DNA of 64,000 nucleotides from Papio anubis (Eukaryota; Chordata; Mammalia; Primates; Cercopithecidae). The stretch is from the NCBI RefSeq assembly GCF_008728515.1, contig NC_044984.1:87963181-88027180 (forward strand), in the 5' to 3' direction. Shown piece after piece: positions 21,258 to 34,503 of this stretch. Numbering within the stretch: the stretch's first letter is position 1; each line of letters starts with the position of its first letter. Under the pieces are notes generated by a model. It was not told the DNA's origin and ran no database searches. It saw only the letters and a program-made list of their open reading frames with translations. A program made the position numbers and the translations under genes.

Positions 21258-22030
21258 TTATGACAACTGCTACCACGGTGAGATGGAACTTAGAGGGTAA
21301 TGGGGAAAACAAGCAATTATAATAGAGTGGTAGGTACTAATACACCTGGAAGCAGAGGTGCCATGGGAATATTCTGGAAGGGCCCCTATACAGGATTGGG
21401 GGTTATTGAAGGTTTCCTAAAGAAAACAGTGGCTTAGCTAAGAACAAGAAGTGATCAAGACATTTCCAGGTATAGGAGGGACTGTGTATTAGTCCATTTT
21501 CATGCTGATGTTAAAGACATACCCAAGACTGAGTAAATTACAAAGTAAAAGAGGCTTAATGGACTCACATCTCCACCTGCCTGGGGAGGCCTCACAATCA
21601 TGGCAGAAGGCAAAAGTCATGTCTTATATGACGGCAGGCAAGAGAGAGAGCGAGAGTCAAGTAAAAGGGTTTCCCCTCATAAAACCATCATATCTCATGA
21701 GACTTACTCACTACCATGAGAACAGTATGGGGGAAACAGCCCCCATGATTCAATTATCTCCCACCAGGTCCCTCCCACAACACATGGAAATTATGCGAGC
21801 TACATTTCAAGATGAGATTTGGTTGGGGACACAGTCAAACCATATCAGACTGTGAGGAGGAAGAACATTCCAGGCAGAGGGTCTAGCAATGTACAGTCTG
21901 CAGGTAAGAGAGGAACGGCTTGGTGGAGAAGTTGTGGGGTGCTGAGAGGAAAGAAGGGACACCACAGTAAGGTCATCCAGACCTGTTAAGCCATGATAAG
22001 GAGTTTGGACTTGATCTAAAGATGGAGAAG
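21258..22030 (-). mobile_element. L2 LINE relic, antisense, with a THE1/MST LTR insertion
   Basis: GGAAGAACATTCCAGGCAGA, then AGCCATGATAAGGAGTTTGG and ACTTGATCTAAAGATGGAGA follow the antisense L2 order. The earlier flank 21290-21480 is weaker. Confidence 0.5.
21485..21847 (+). mobile_element. THE1/MST-type solo LTR (363 bp)
   Basis: TGTATTAGTCCATTTTCATG start and CAAACCATATCA end. The perfect 5-bp target duplication GACTG lies at 21480-21484 and 21848-21852. Confidence 0.95.
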
Positions 22031-23040
22031 TCACAGATCCTGCCCTTGAGTAGCTTCAAGTTAAACAGGAGAGGTGGACATAAAACAGATCATTTATTAA
22101 TTATGTCATAGTTTAATATAATGTGAGAAGACAGAGAAGAGACCCCAAACCCTGACTATGGCAGAGAAGGGGTTCTAGAAAAAGCCAAGATGAAATGCCC
22201 AGATCAACACAGATAGGTGTCACAAGGGAACACTTCCTCTTCCCAAGCATGCTATCTTGACCCTCTTCCCAGTCTTGGTGTAACGTCATCCTCCACCAAG
22301 TCAGAAACCTTAATGTGATCCCCCATGCTACTTTCTCCCTCATCCCTCCCTCACATTCGACCAATGGCTGAGTCCCACTGAGTTGTTGCCTCTAACTCTG
22401 TCACTCCCAATTTCCCTAGGCAAGGGCTTCAGCATCTGTTCAAGGGATACTTTCAGCAACCGGGTCTATCTATCTGGATTTGCCCTGATCAAATTCCCTT
22501 TCCACACTGTGACTGCCAGAGTGTCTTCCAGCACTTCCAACATGTCAATCCAGTCATGTTTCTCTCTTGGGCAAAACTATTTAGTTCCACAACATCTTGC
22601 TGGGTCTGAATTTCTATGCATCCATAGATCTATCAAGAGCTAAGAATGAATGTGTGTAAAATATCTTTACCTCCTCTGGGGAACTGTAAAAGACCCTTTT
22701 TAATTCTATTTTTAGTATTAAAGATATGTCAATATCTTTTCCTATGTGTAATTTCACTAAACTTGAACTGTTCTTTCTTGAACAACCTGAATTAAGGTTG
22801 GAAGGTGTGTCTAGACCTTCCAGTGGTAAGGATTAAAAAATATAAATATATAAATATAAATTCTTAACTTCCTTATTTGTTTTCCCAGGGTGAGCACCAT
22901 ATAAATGCTAAATTATTGGTTAGTGGGAAGAAAGGTTATTCTGTCATGGAGTCCTCCATACACACTGACCTCTTAGCTTGAATAATGTAAGATTTCAGCA
23001 TTTTCCCCCTTCTTTGTTCTTCTCTAAGGTGGTTCTTTTC
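22031..23040. other. Unassigned intergenic DNA
   Basis: No gene or confident repeat is seen. AT-rich from about 22650, with a short ATAAATAT tract at 22837-22861. Confidence 0.5.
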
Positions 23041-25577
23041 TACTTTTGCTTTTGCTTTTAAGAGTCAGGTTTATTAGGGACTAATTTTAACAAAATTTAC
23101 CCCTGTATATACATAATTCAGTAAGTATTGTTGATTTCCTGCAGTCATGTAACTGCCTTGTCAAGATACAGAATACGTCCATCAACTCCAGAAATCCTCT
23201 CATGCATCTTTGCAGTTGATCTCCTCACCCACCCCCACTTCCTGGCAATAGCTGATCTGTTTTCCAGAATGTAATATTAATGGAATCAAATAAAATATAG
23301 CCTTTTGTTTCTGCTTGCTAATAGTATATCAGTTTTGAGAATAATTCATATTGTTGCATGAATCAGTAGTTTTTTTTTTTCATTGCTGACTATTATTCCA
23401 TGGTCTGAATGTAGTGGAATTTGTTTATCCATTTCCCTGTCGGTGGACATTTGGGCTGTTTCCAGTGTTTAGCTATTATGAATAAAGTTGTAATTGTAAC
23501 ATGAATACAGGTCTTTATGTAGACATATGAATTCATTTCTCTTGCAAAAATCCCTGAGAGTGGTATTGCTGGATCATACAGTAAATGTGTATTTAATTTT
23601 ATAAAAACTGCCAAACTGTTTTAAAGTGGTTTGATTATTTTTCATTCCCACCATCGATGTAAGAGAGTTTCAGTTGCTCCATACGCTTGTCAAAAGTTTG
23701 ATAATGTCCCTCCTTGTAATTTTAGACATTCTAGTGGGTATGCAATGGTACTTTGTCATATCTTAATTTACATTCCCCAAAATTCAAATTAGCATCTTTT
23801 AATGAACAAATTTACATTAATATGTATATTTGTTGGTAAAAGTGTCTGTTCAAATATTTTGATCATTTTTTAGTTCGATTCAAAAAATATTTTTATTTTT
23901 GAGCTGTCAAAGTTCTTTATATATTCTGGATACAAGTTATAGACATAAAATTTTATAAAATTTTTCTGTCTGTGGCTTTAAATTTTTTTCTTAATATTAT
24001 CTTTTTGCCCAGGCATGGTAATCCCAGCACTTTGGGAGGTTGAGGTGGGTGGATCACTTGAAGTCAGGAGTTTGAGACCAGCCTGGCCAACTTGGCGAAA
24101 CCCTTTCTCTACTAAAAATACAAAAATTAGCGGGGTATGGTGGCACATGCCTGTAATCTCAGCTACTCTGGAGGCTGAGGCAGCAGAATTGCTTGAACTT
24201 GGGAGATGGAGGTTGCAGTGAGTGGATATCGTGACATTGCATTCCAGCTTGGTCAACAGAGTAAGACCCTGTCTTTGAAAAAAAAAAAAGAAAGAAAAGA
24301 AAAGAAAAAAGTTTATTTTTTTTATAGCAGCTTTATTGAGCTACATTCATATGACATCTTTTGAAGAGCAGAACATTTTAATTTTGATAAGCTCCAATGT
24401 ATCAAATTTTTCTTATATGGTTTGAGATGTTTGTGTCCTTTCTGAGAAAGCTTTGCCTAATTCAAGATCATATAATTTTATCCTATGTTTTCTCAGAAGT
24501 TTTATAATTCTGACTTACATGTAGGTCTGTAATCCATTTCAAGTTAATTTTTGTATATAGTATGAAGTAATGATCAACGTTCATTTCTTTTGATGTGTCA
24601 ATGTCCAATTGTTATAGTACCATTTGTTGAAGAGCTATCCTTTCTCCATTGAATTACCTTGGCACTTTTGTTGAAAATCAATTGACTCTATATTTGTGGT
24701 CTATTTCTGGACTCCCTTGTCTGTTCCTTTGGTCTAGATGTCTATTCTTACACCAGTATTGCACTGTCTTGAATCCTGTAGCTTAGAATAAATCTTAAAA
24801 TCAAATAACATGACTCTTCCAACTTTGTTATTCTTTTTCAGAATCATCTTTAGGTCCTTTGCATTTTTATATAATTTGTTAATTTTTACCCCCCAAAAAG
24901 GCTGTTGAGGTTTTGTTTAGATTATGTTGAATCTACAGACTAATTTGGGGAGAACTGACATTTTAGCCATATTGACTCTTCCAAGCCATGAGCATACTCT
25001 GTCTCTTTATTTGTTCTACCATAGTTTCTCTCAGTATTTAAAAACATTATTTCAATGTAGAGGTCTTACATCACTAAGTATTTCATGTTTTAAAAATTAT
25101 TATAAATTGTATTTTTAACATTTTACATTTCCAATGGTTTCTTGCTAGTAAATAGAAAAACTATTTTTTATATTGACTTCGTATCTTGAATCCTAACTAA
25201 ATTTACATATTTTATTTTTCTAGCACTGGCTAGAACCTTAGGGGGAAGCATTTGATTTTTTACCATTAAAAATTATGCTAACTGTAGGTTGTTTATAAAT
25301 AAAATTTATCAGATTGAGGAAGTTTCTTTCTATTACCAGTTTGCTGAAATTTTTTTATGATGAATGTATGTTGAATTTTATAAACACTTTTTTTTGCATG
25401 GATTGAGATAATTATATAATTGTACTATTTTAGTCCATTGAGATCAAGAGTTTTACTGATTGACTTTGAATGTTGAACTAACCTTGCCTTCCTAGAATAT
25501 GCCCAAGTATGTCCTTTTTAAATATTTCTGGATTCAGTTTGCTAATCTTTTGTGACTATGTTCGTGAGAGATATTGG
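23041..25577 (-). mobile_element. Old L1 (L1M-type) 3' part, antisense
   Basis: Antisense L1 features run in order: 3'UTR-type blocks at 23080-23330, the TATTATTCCATGGTCTGAAT and GGACATTTGGGCTGTTTCCAG blocks (23390-23465), ATTGCTGGATCATA, AGTGTCTGTTCAAATATTTTG, and ORF2-derived sequence to 25577. An Alu lies at 24007-24281. The element resumes at 29602 after a younger L1 insertion. No intact reading frame survives. Confidence 0.8.
24007..24312 (+). mobile_element. Alu SINE, sense, diverged
   Basis: CCAGGCATGGTAATCCCAGC start with a deletion in the first 20 bp, then a full dimer, and an A tail containing AAAGA units to 24312. Confidence 0.92.
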
Positions 25578-28500
25578 TCGCTAGCATCATGATGACAGGA
25601 TCAAATTCACACATAATAATACTAACCTTAAATGTAAATTGGCTAAATGTCCCAATTAAAAGATATAGAATGGCAAGCTGGATAAAGAGTCAAGACCCAT
25701 CAGTGTGCTATATTCAAGAGACTCATCTCATGTGCAAAGACACACTTAGGCTCAAAATAAAGGAACGGAGGAAAATTTACCAAGCAAATGGAAAGCAGAA
25801 AAAGCAGGGGTTGCAATCCCAGTTTCTGACAAAACAGACTTTAAACCAACAAAGATAAAAAAAGACAAAGAAGGGCATTACATAATGGTAAAGTGCTGAA
25901 TTCAATAAGAAGAACTAACCATCCTAAATATACATACACCCAATACAGGAGCAACCAGATTCATAAAACAAGTTCTTAGAGACCTACAAAGAGACTTAGA
26001 CTCCCACACAATAATAGTGGGAGACTTTAACACCCCACTGTCAATATTAGACAGGTCATCAAGACAGAAAATTTAAAAAGATATTCAGGACTTGCATTTA
26101 GCTCTGTACCAAGTGGACCTGATAGATATCTACAGAACTCTCCACCCAAAAAAACAACAAATATATATTCTTCTCAGTGCCACATGGTGCTTACTCTAAA
26201 ACTGATCACATAATTGGAAGTAAAACACTTCTCAGCAAATGCAAAAGAACTGAAATAATAACAAACAGCTCTCAGACCACAGTGCAATCAAATGAGAACT
26301 CAAGATTAAGAAACCCATTCGAAACTACACAACTATATGGAAATTGAACAACCTGCTCCTGGATAAATAATGAAATTAAGGCAGAAATCAAGAAGTTCTT
26401 TGAAACCAATGTGAACAAAGAGTCAACATACACCCCAGAATCTCTAGGATGCAGCTAAAGCAGTGTTAAGAGGGAAATTCATAGCACTAAATGCCCACAG
26501 ATCTGAAATTGACATCCTAACATCACAACTAAAAGAACTAGAGAACTAAGAGCAAAGAAAGTCGAAAGCTAGCAGAAGACAAGAAATAACCAAGATTGGA
26601 GCAGAACTGAAGGAGACAGAGACACGAAAAACCCTTCAATAACTCAAAGAATCCAGGAGCTGCATTTTTAAAAAAATTAATAAAATAGATAGACTGCCAG
26701 CTAGACTAATAAAGAAGAAAAGAGAGAGGAGTCAATTAGACACAATAAAAAATGATAAAGGGGATATTACCACTGACCTCACAGAAATACAACCAACCAT
26801 CAGAGAATACTATAAACACCTCTATGCAAATAAACTAGAAAATCTAGAAGAAACAGATAAATTCCTGGACACATACACCCTCCCAAGACTAACCAGGAAG
26901 AAGTTGAATACATGAATAGACTAACAAGTTCTGAAATTGAGGCAGTAATAAATAACCTACCAACCAAAAAAAGCCCAGGACCAGATGGATTTACAGCTGA
27001 ATTCTACCAGATGTACAAAGAGGAGCTGGTAGCATTTCTTCTGAAACTATTCCAAACAATTGAAAAGGAGGGACTAATCCTTAACTCATTTTATGAGGCC
27101 AGCATCATTCTGATACCAAAACCTGGTATCAGACAAATAAAGAAAACTTCAGGCCAATATCCCTGATGAACACTGATGCAAAAATCCTCAATAAAATACT
27201 GGCAAACCAAATCCAGCAGCATATCAAAAAGCTTATCCACCATGATCAAGTTGGCTTCATCCCAGGATGCAAGGCTGGTTCAACATATGCAAATCAATAA
27301 ACATAATTCATCACATAAACAGCACTAAAGGCAAAAACCACAAGATTATCTCAAGAGACACAGAAAAGGCTTTTGATAAAATTCAACATCCTTCATGTTA
27401 AAAACTCTCAATAAACTAGGTATTGATGGAACATACCTCAAAATAATAAGGGCCATTTATGACACACTCACAGCCAATATCATACTGAATGTACAAAAGC
27501 TTCCTCTTGAAAACCTGCACAAGACAAAGATGCTCTCTCTCACCATTCCTATTCAACATAGTATTGGAAGTTCTGGCCAAGGCAGTCAAGCAAGAGAAAG
27601 AAATAAAAGGTATTCAAATTGAAAGAGAGGAAGTCAAACTATCTCTTTTGGCAGATCACATGATCCTATATCTAGAAAACCCCATCATCTCAGCCCCAAA
27701 GCTTCTTAAGGTAATAAGCAACTTCAGCAGTCTCAGGATACAAAATTAATGTGCAAAAATCACTAGCATTCCTAGACACAAAAAATAGACAAGTAGAGAG
27801 CCAAATCATGAATGAACTCCCATTCACGACTGCTACAAAGAGAATCAAATACCTAAGAATACAGCTAACAAGCAAAGTGAAGGACCTCTTCAAGGAGAAC
27901 TATAAACCACTGCTTGAGGAAATCAGAGAGGACACAAACAAATGCAAAAACACTCCATACTCATGGATAGGAAGAATCAATATCATGAAAACGGCCATAA
28001 TGCCCAAAGTAATTTATAGATTCAATGCTATTCCCATTAAACTGCCATTGACATTCTTCACAGAGTTAGAAAAAACTACTTTAAAATTCATATGGAACCA
28101 AAAGAAGAGCCCCTGTAGCCAAGACAACCCTAAGCAACAAGAGCAAAGCTGGAAGCATAATGCTACCCAACTTCAAACTATACTACAAGGCTACAGTAAC
28201 CAAAACAGCATGGTACTGATGCAAAAACAGACACATAGACCAATGGAATGGAATAGAGAACTCAGAAATAAGACTGCACATCTACAAGCACCTGATCTTC
28301 TCCAAACCTGAAAAAACAAGCAATGGGGGAAAGGACTCCCTACTTAATAAATGATGCTGGGAGAACTGGCTAGCCATATGCAGAAAACGGAAACTGAACC
28401 CCTTCCTTACACCTTATACAAAATTGACTCAAGATGGATTAAAGACTTAAATGTAAAACTCAAAACTATAAGAACTCTAGAAGAAAATCTAGAGAATACC

Positions 28501-29601
28501 ATTCAGGACATAGGCATAGGCAAAGATTTTATGACAAAAATATCAAAAGCAATTACAATGAAAGCAAAAAATGACAAACGGGATCTTGATCTTTTGCACA
28601 GCAAAAGAAACTATCATCAGAGTGAAGAGGAAACCTACAGAATAGGAGAAAATTTTTGCAATCTATCCATCTGACAAAGGCCTAATATCCAGAATCTACA
28701 AGGAACTTAAACAAATTTACAAGAAAAAAAAAAAACCAAACAACTCCATTAAAAAGTGAGGAAAGGACATGAACAGATGCTTCTCAAAAGAAGACATTTA
28801 TGGAGCCAACAAACATATGGAAAAAAACTTAACATCACTGATCATTAGAGAAATGCAAATCAAAACCACAATGAGATATCATATCATGCCAGTCAGAATG
28901 GTGATTATTAAAAAGTCAAGAAACAATAGATGCTGGCGAGGCTGTGGAGAAATAGGAACGCTTTTACACTGTTGGTGGGAATGTAAATTAGTTCAATCAT
29001 TGTGGAAGACAGTATAGCAATTCCTCAGAGACATAGAACCAGAAATACCATTTGACCCAGCAATCCCATTACTGGGTCCCAAAGGAATATAAATCATTCT
29101 ATTATAAAGATACATGCATGCATATGTTCACTGCAGCATTATTCACAATAGCAAAGACATGGAACCAACCCAAATGCCTATCAATAACAGACTGGATAAA
29201 CAAAATGTGGTAGATATACACCATGGAATACTATGCAGCCATAGACAGGAAAGAGATCATGACCTTTGCAGGGACATGGATGGAACTGGAAACCATTATC
29301 CTCAGCAAACTAATGCAGGAACAGAAAATCAAACACCACATGTTCTCACTTATAAGTGGGAGGTGAACAATGAGAACACATGAACACAGGGAGGGGAAAA
29401 ACACACACTGGGGCCTGTAGGGGTGATGGGGGTGGTGGGAGCGAGAGCATCAGGAAAAGTAGCTAATGCATGCGGGGCTTAATACCTAGGTGATGGGTTG
29501 ATAGATGCAGCCAGCCACCACGGCACACATTTACCTATGTAACAAACCTGCACATCCTTCACATGTACTCCAGAACTTAAAATTTAAAAAAAAATTAAAA
29601 A
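25578..29601 (+). mobile_element. 5'-truncated L1 retrotransposon (L1PA/PB-like) with inactive ORF2
   Basis: The copy starts just before the ORF2 ATG (25592) and ends in a typical 3'UTR and A-rich tail. It is flanked by TGAGAGATATTGG (25565-25577) and TGAGAGATGTTGG (29602-29614). ORF2 normally encodes an endonuclease and reverse transcriptase. Here the N-terminal endonuclease segment is recognisable (TLNVNWLN and QETHL, carrying the Asn and Glu active-site positions) but frameshifts after about 80 codons. The RT region is visible at 26912-28311, including KKSPGPDGFTAEFYQ. The catalytic FADD box reads LADH (about 27648), so the second aspartate is lost. The zinc-knuckle-like C-terminal segment with its CWWEC stretch lies near 28930-29010. 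Many stops and frameshifts are present, so this is a dead copy. ORF1 and the 5'UTR are absent. Confidence 0.93.
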
Positions 29602-29935
29602 TGAGAGATGTTGGCCTATACTTTTCTCTTCTGTCTTGCCTGTCTTTGGTATGACAGACTATATAATGTTGGTCTCCTAATACAAGTTGTTAAATGTTCT
29701 CACATCTCTGATTTTTTTTAAAGTTTATGTAGGGTGGATATTATTTTTCCATTAAATGGTATAATTCATCAATGAAGGCTTCTGAACCTGGAGAGTTTAT
29801 TTCATTAATATAAATAGGGCTATAAAGTTATCTACTTTTTAATTGTTTATTTATTTATTTATTTTTATTCTGAAGGTACATCAGCAATCTACTTCTTCTT
29901 GAATAAGCTTTGTTAGTTTGTGTTTTATTTTGTGG
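29602..29935 (-). mobile_element. Old antisense L1, continuation after the younger L1
   Basis: GCCTATACTTTTCTCTTCTG, then TGGTATGACAGACTATATAATG and AATTCATCAATGAAGGCTTCTG, continue the antisense ORF2 of the element at 23041-25577. The end is vague. Confidence 0.65.
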
Positions 29936-31916
29936 TGGTCTCTGTGTGGGATGTTGGCATGTAACTATCTTCTGACTTCCCAGTTGCTACAGTGATCATC
30001 TATGTATTTATTCATATCATCTTATGCTATCATTTTTGTCCATTCAATGGCTGGAATCAATAGATCACAGTATAATCTGTTGTCAGTGAAGATGTGGCAG
30101 GGGGAACTTTGTGGTTGTGGCAAAGTAGAAGGCATTGTAGACCTTGGGCTAAAAATATAAGAAAGACAAGGATTTGCCTGATGGCTTTGTCAGACAAATT
30201 TGCCTCTTTTAATTAGTATGGATTTTAAAAACGGGAGAAAATTTAGAAAAGAGTAACTGGCTCAGAGAAACTTGTAATAAAAAAAATACTCCTTCCCTGC
30301 AAGCATTGGAAAAGCCAGAGAAAAGCCAGATAAATTGGCAGGACTTACCAGCATGATGCTTTCTCTCTCTCTTATTTATTTATTTATTTTTTTGGCATTT
30401 TATAAGAAACAAGACTTGACTTTAGTATTTATTTTAGAATTGTTGGCACATACTGAAATGTAACAGATTTTTTGATTGGGAGTTTTTGATAACAAAACAG
30501 AAAAAAAAAAAAAACAATTTTCCTCAATTCTTTATCCCTGTCCTATGTTTAAATATCGTAAAGCACATTTGAGAATATTATAGTTACATTTGTTGGAATA
30601 GTACTCAGTGATTTGAATCACCTATTTTAAAAGCAACTTATTGCCAAGCTGCTTTTTCACTTAAAATGTTACTTTCATTTATACTAAACCCTATACTATT
30701 TTCTTAAGGACAATTTGTTTACAGGTACAGAATAACCTACTTAATGTACTTTGGTTTAATTTACTTACATTTGAGGTATTTTTTTCTACCATCATCAAAG
30801 AATAAAATCAGGCATATGCTATAATATGTTGGTGAAGAGAGATTAAAACCATAAGTAAAGGCAAAGTGATAAAGGCAAACTGATATTATATTACATTCCT
30901 TTATGGTGGCACATGATCATTATCATTGTAAATTTAATGTGATAGGATAGCAGAAAAGGCCTATATGTGTGATCAGCTGGCCTTCCCATGTGGAATGTAT
31001 ATAGAAGTTGTCCTGTGGTTTGAGGAAGCAGCTACTGTTTGCTGAGCCTCCCTCATGTGGCTCTGCCACAAGCCTTGGCTAAAGGTAGCCTCACCCGTGA
31101 TTGCCAGCCTGCAGGTTGGTTCACTGGGTGCTGCTGCTTCTCAGAATTCCATGACTAAGCCAGGAGTGGTGTTTGTTCTTTACTGATAGGTATTTCTTCT
31201 GCCTGCTCTGCTTACCACATCATCACACCAGGCCTTGACCTTTGTGAACCTCTCTGGAAAGTCAAACATACCTAGAGCCTGACCAGGCTTAGGTCTAATA
31301 ACACCATCAACTGCCCTTTGCAAGGTCATGGAAAAGAGGTTGGAGATGATTCAAATGAGAAGGAAACTTAACAGCTCATCCAGTCCAAATTTCTCATGAC
31401 ACAGATAGGAAAACAAAAGTCCAGAGATGTTAGAGGGCTCCATCCAGGTCCCCTCTACTGTGATGCCTTTCTGGACATCCCAAGGTGATTGCAGTGGTGC
31501 TTCTGGCTGTTTGCAAAACCATTCTGTGCACTCCCCCGTGACTTCTCACCCTTTGTTAGAATGATCTGTTGATGGTTTCTCTCTTACTAGAACTAGACCT
31601 CTTTGAGAGGAAGGCTGAGTCCCCCTAGTGGGTTCTACTAGGCCTGGAACCTTGTAAGTACTCATGCATGTTTGTTGACTTGGTGAATCTCTCTCATGCT
31701 GTCTGCTAGGTACTATTGTTTTGGGGCCAGCCTCATGGAGATTAAGCAGAAACTTCAAGAAAGCCAAACTGCTCTTGGTAGCAGACCAGAGCCTGAAGGG
31801 TAAGCCAAAGTGTAAGCGCGGAAGCACATCCAAGTAGGGGAAGATAAAAAAAGTGGATCCAGGGCAGAAAAAGGTGGTAAAAGTGTTTCGGTTCCCTCAC
31901 TTACAGACGCATTGGA
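29936..31916. other. Unassigned AT-rich intergenic DNA
   Basis: No gene is seen. A short TTTA run lies at 30371-30390 and an A tract at 30501-30515. 31370-31450 may hold a worn MIR (AGATAGGAAAACAAAAGTCC). The region is otherwise featureless. Confidence 0.5.
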
Positions 31917-32050
31917 TTCATTTATTCATTCATTCAGTAACTTTATATTGGGCCAGAAGCTGTTGTAGGCACTGAAGATATAGTGGTGAGTATAACAAAG
32001 TCCCTGCTTATGTCACAGTGGCAAGAAAGACAATAAACAAATAAATGAGT
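31917..32050 (-). mobile_element. L2 LINE 3' end, antisense
   Basis: TTCATTTATTCATTCATTCAG, GTTGTAGGCACTGAAGATA and AGACAATAAACAAATAAATG match reverse-complement L2. Confidence 0.75.
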
Positions 32051-34264
32051 CTCATACAATGCTGAAGGCAGACTTTTATCTCTCAGGAGTATCTTAATAA
32101 AGATCTTCCACTCCCTTAGAACAAGTGTTCTCACCTGAGGTCAACAGACCCCTGCAGATTTAGAGTGAGGCTTCAGGTTGTCAATTAAGCCCCCAAATCT
32201 GTGCATCTAGAACATTTTTTCTACAGAGAAAGTCTTAGATGTGGCCTACCAATAAATGCCTACAGAGTCAGGTGGGAATATGGAAGAATGAAATACATCA
32301 GGTGTGAGAACCCAGTCTCTTAAACACAGAGGAATATTATTTTCTGCCACAGAGAAATATACCTTCTCCCTTTTGTTCTGACATATTCAGTCTTTTGGGT
32401 CTATCTTTTATTTCCTCACTTCTGGTAGAGATGGGTCCAGATAAATATCTCTCCACTATAAGAACAACAGTAATGCAAGGGTGATGACAAAAGGCAAGCA
32501 ATGCTCAGTGTTGGGGAGACCTTGGGGCTGGTGAGGATTGGGCAAATGGGAGGGCACATGCCTTCTAAGGTGGGCAATCACTCCTCTGCTTCAGTTGATC
32601 GTTGCCTTGAGGAAATGGGACCCAGTATTGACAGACCTTATGGCTGGTTAAGGGAAAGCAGAAATCTGGTTCTCTTTGGGGATGAAATCTCAATTTAGTT
32701 CACATTTTCTTTAGAGAATCTTGGCATACCAACCAGAACACTCTAAGTGAGTCAAATATGGTCCCCGTAGGCAGGTGGTTTGTGACCTCTGGTCTCTAGA
32801 TGCTCCCAGAATTTCAGATTGATTCGTGTCTTACATAAGTTTGATAACCACTGTCCTAGAATATGACTGCCCTCCATTCTGTGGCGGAAAGCCAGAAGGC
32901 ATGGACATTTACCATGTTCCTGGGTCCCAGAAGTCTAGGGGAAAGCCATCTGCCTCACTGCTCCCTGCCCCATCCTGGGCCCAGAGCACTAATGCCAGTG
33001 GCATCTGCTCTGTTCCTCTCCCTCTCCCTTTGTCTACCAGTGAGTGTCCTCCGTTATGGAGATGGAGCAAGTAGTATATTGTAAAAGGGACTTAGTGCTG
33101 AGAAGCACCAGAGGAAAAGTAGGAGATGCTCATTAAAGTGGAAGGCAGCTCTCTTCTTCCCCTTCTCCATTCTGCATTCTGCTCTCTCCCCTAAATGCCC
33201 CCACACCCAACCCCCAAACTCTTGAGAATGCCCAAATCCAACCAGGTCAGGAAAAAATAAACTCACTGGTTCCTGTAGTGAGAAGCCCAAGTGTGGTGCA
33301 GCTTCCGGCATGTGGGATTCAAACACTCAGAAATTTCTCCCTCTCACCCAACCTCAGCTCTGCTCTTTTCTCTGTTGCCTTTGTTCGTTGACAGGCTCCT
33401 TCCATGTGGTGGAAAAGTTGACCTGCATGGTCTTTATCACTCATCATTTCAGAAGGGGAGAGCCTACTTCTCTTGTAGCATTTCCATCAAATCCTGAAAA
33501 GAAAAATAATCTGGTTAGTTGTACTGGACTTGTGATACTGGACAAACCTCTATGTCCAAGAGCTCGAGGCACTCCCATTGGCTCACCCAGGTCACACACT
33601 CTTCAGTGAGTGCATCCCAGGATCACAGGGAGTCTTGAGGGCGCTGTGTGTGGTAGGGTGGTAGGGAGACGGCAAACTCTAAAAGGAAGAGATGGTGGAT
33701 ACTTAAAGCCTACCTTCTGCCCACAGGTGTGTCAGACACAATCTTCAAAGGCCATCCTATTGTTCCCCTATCCCCCAAACAAACAATGAAAAACCCTCCT
33801 GGCAATTTGGCAGTAGCTCAGTGTGGAGCATTTGTCAATTCCAGCATTAGAATGTCTGCATTGCAAAACCAGAAATGTCCAGTCCTGGTTTGGCACACTG
33901 AAGAGATTTTCAAGCCTTGGCAACTCCTCAGTGCAGGCAGTGGAGGAAATGCTCCAGCTTTGTGAAAATCTTCTCCCTTCCCTCCTCATGGAGAATAAGT
34001 GTTCATCACTGCAGCCATGAACCTGCCACACTGAACACATATGGTCTGAAAATCTAGGGACAAATGGAATAACTTTGGAAACCTGCAAATTTTAAAGCCA
34101 AAAGGGCGCTCCAGGGAACCAACTACATGAAGTTCTCTGGAAGCCACAGGATGGGAGGTTTGGTGGGGGTGGAGGTGACCGTAGATTTTACGTAGGTAAA
34201 TGTAAGACAATCTTATCCATAGAGAGAAAAATCCAAACTCACTGAGAGTAAAAGGATGATAGTT
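32051..34264. other. Unassigned intergenic DNA upstream of SOCS2
   Basis: No Alu or L1 interrupts this 2.2-kb stretch, unlike its surroundings. Open frames of 60-106 codons (for example 33310-33609 plus, 33768-34088 minus) show no domain. In human an antisense lncRNA (SOCS2-AS1) starts near SOCS2 and runs in this direction; I cannot place its exons from sequence alone. Confidence 0.45.
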
Positions 34265-34470
34265 GAAATAACAGCTAATTGTTATTATTTGCTAAGTTCC
34301 AAAGCACTTTTCATAGATTATCTCAATTAATTATCACTACAGCCCTGTAAGGTAGGTGCCACGATCATCTCCAGAAGAGGTTAAATCAATTGCCAAAGAT
34401 CACATATGTAGCCACTAGTGGCAGAGTGAGGATTCATACCTGGGCAGCTTAACTTTAAAGCCATGGTGCT
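34265..34470 (-). mobile_element. MIR SINE, antisense
   Basis: CAAAGCACTTTTCATAGATT, ACAGCCCTGTAAGGTAGGTG, TCAATTGCCAAAGATCACA and AGTGGCAGAGTGAGGATTC are reverse-complement MIR blocks. Confidence 0.88.
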
Positions 34471-34472
34471 AA

Positions 34473-34503
34473 TGCATCCATCCATCCATCCATCCATCCA
34501 TTC
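34473..34503. repeat. (ATCC)n microsatellite
   Basis: Six to seven CATC/ATCC units at the junction of the MIR and the following L2. Confidence 0.93.

Noticed and set aside
27395..28674. Possible cellular reverse transcriptase or retron-like gene
   Set aside because: The fragments belong to one L1 ORF2 with frameshifts and stops, flanked by a target-site duplication.
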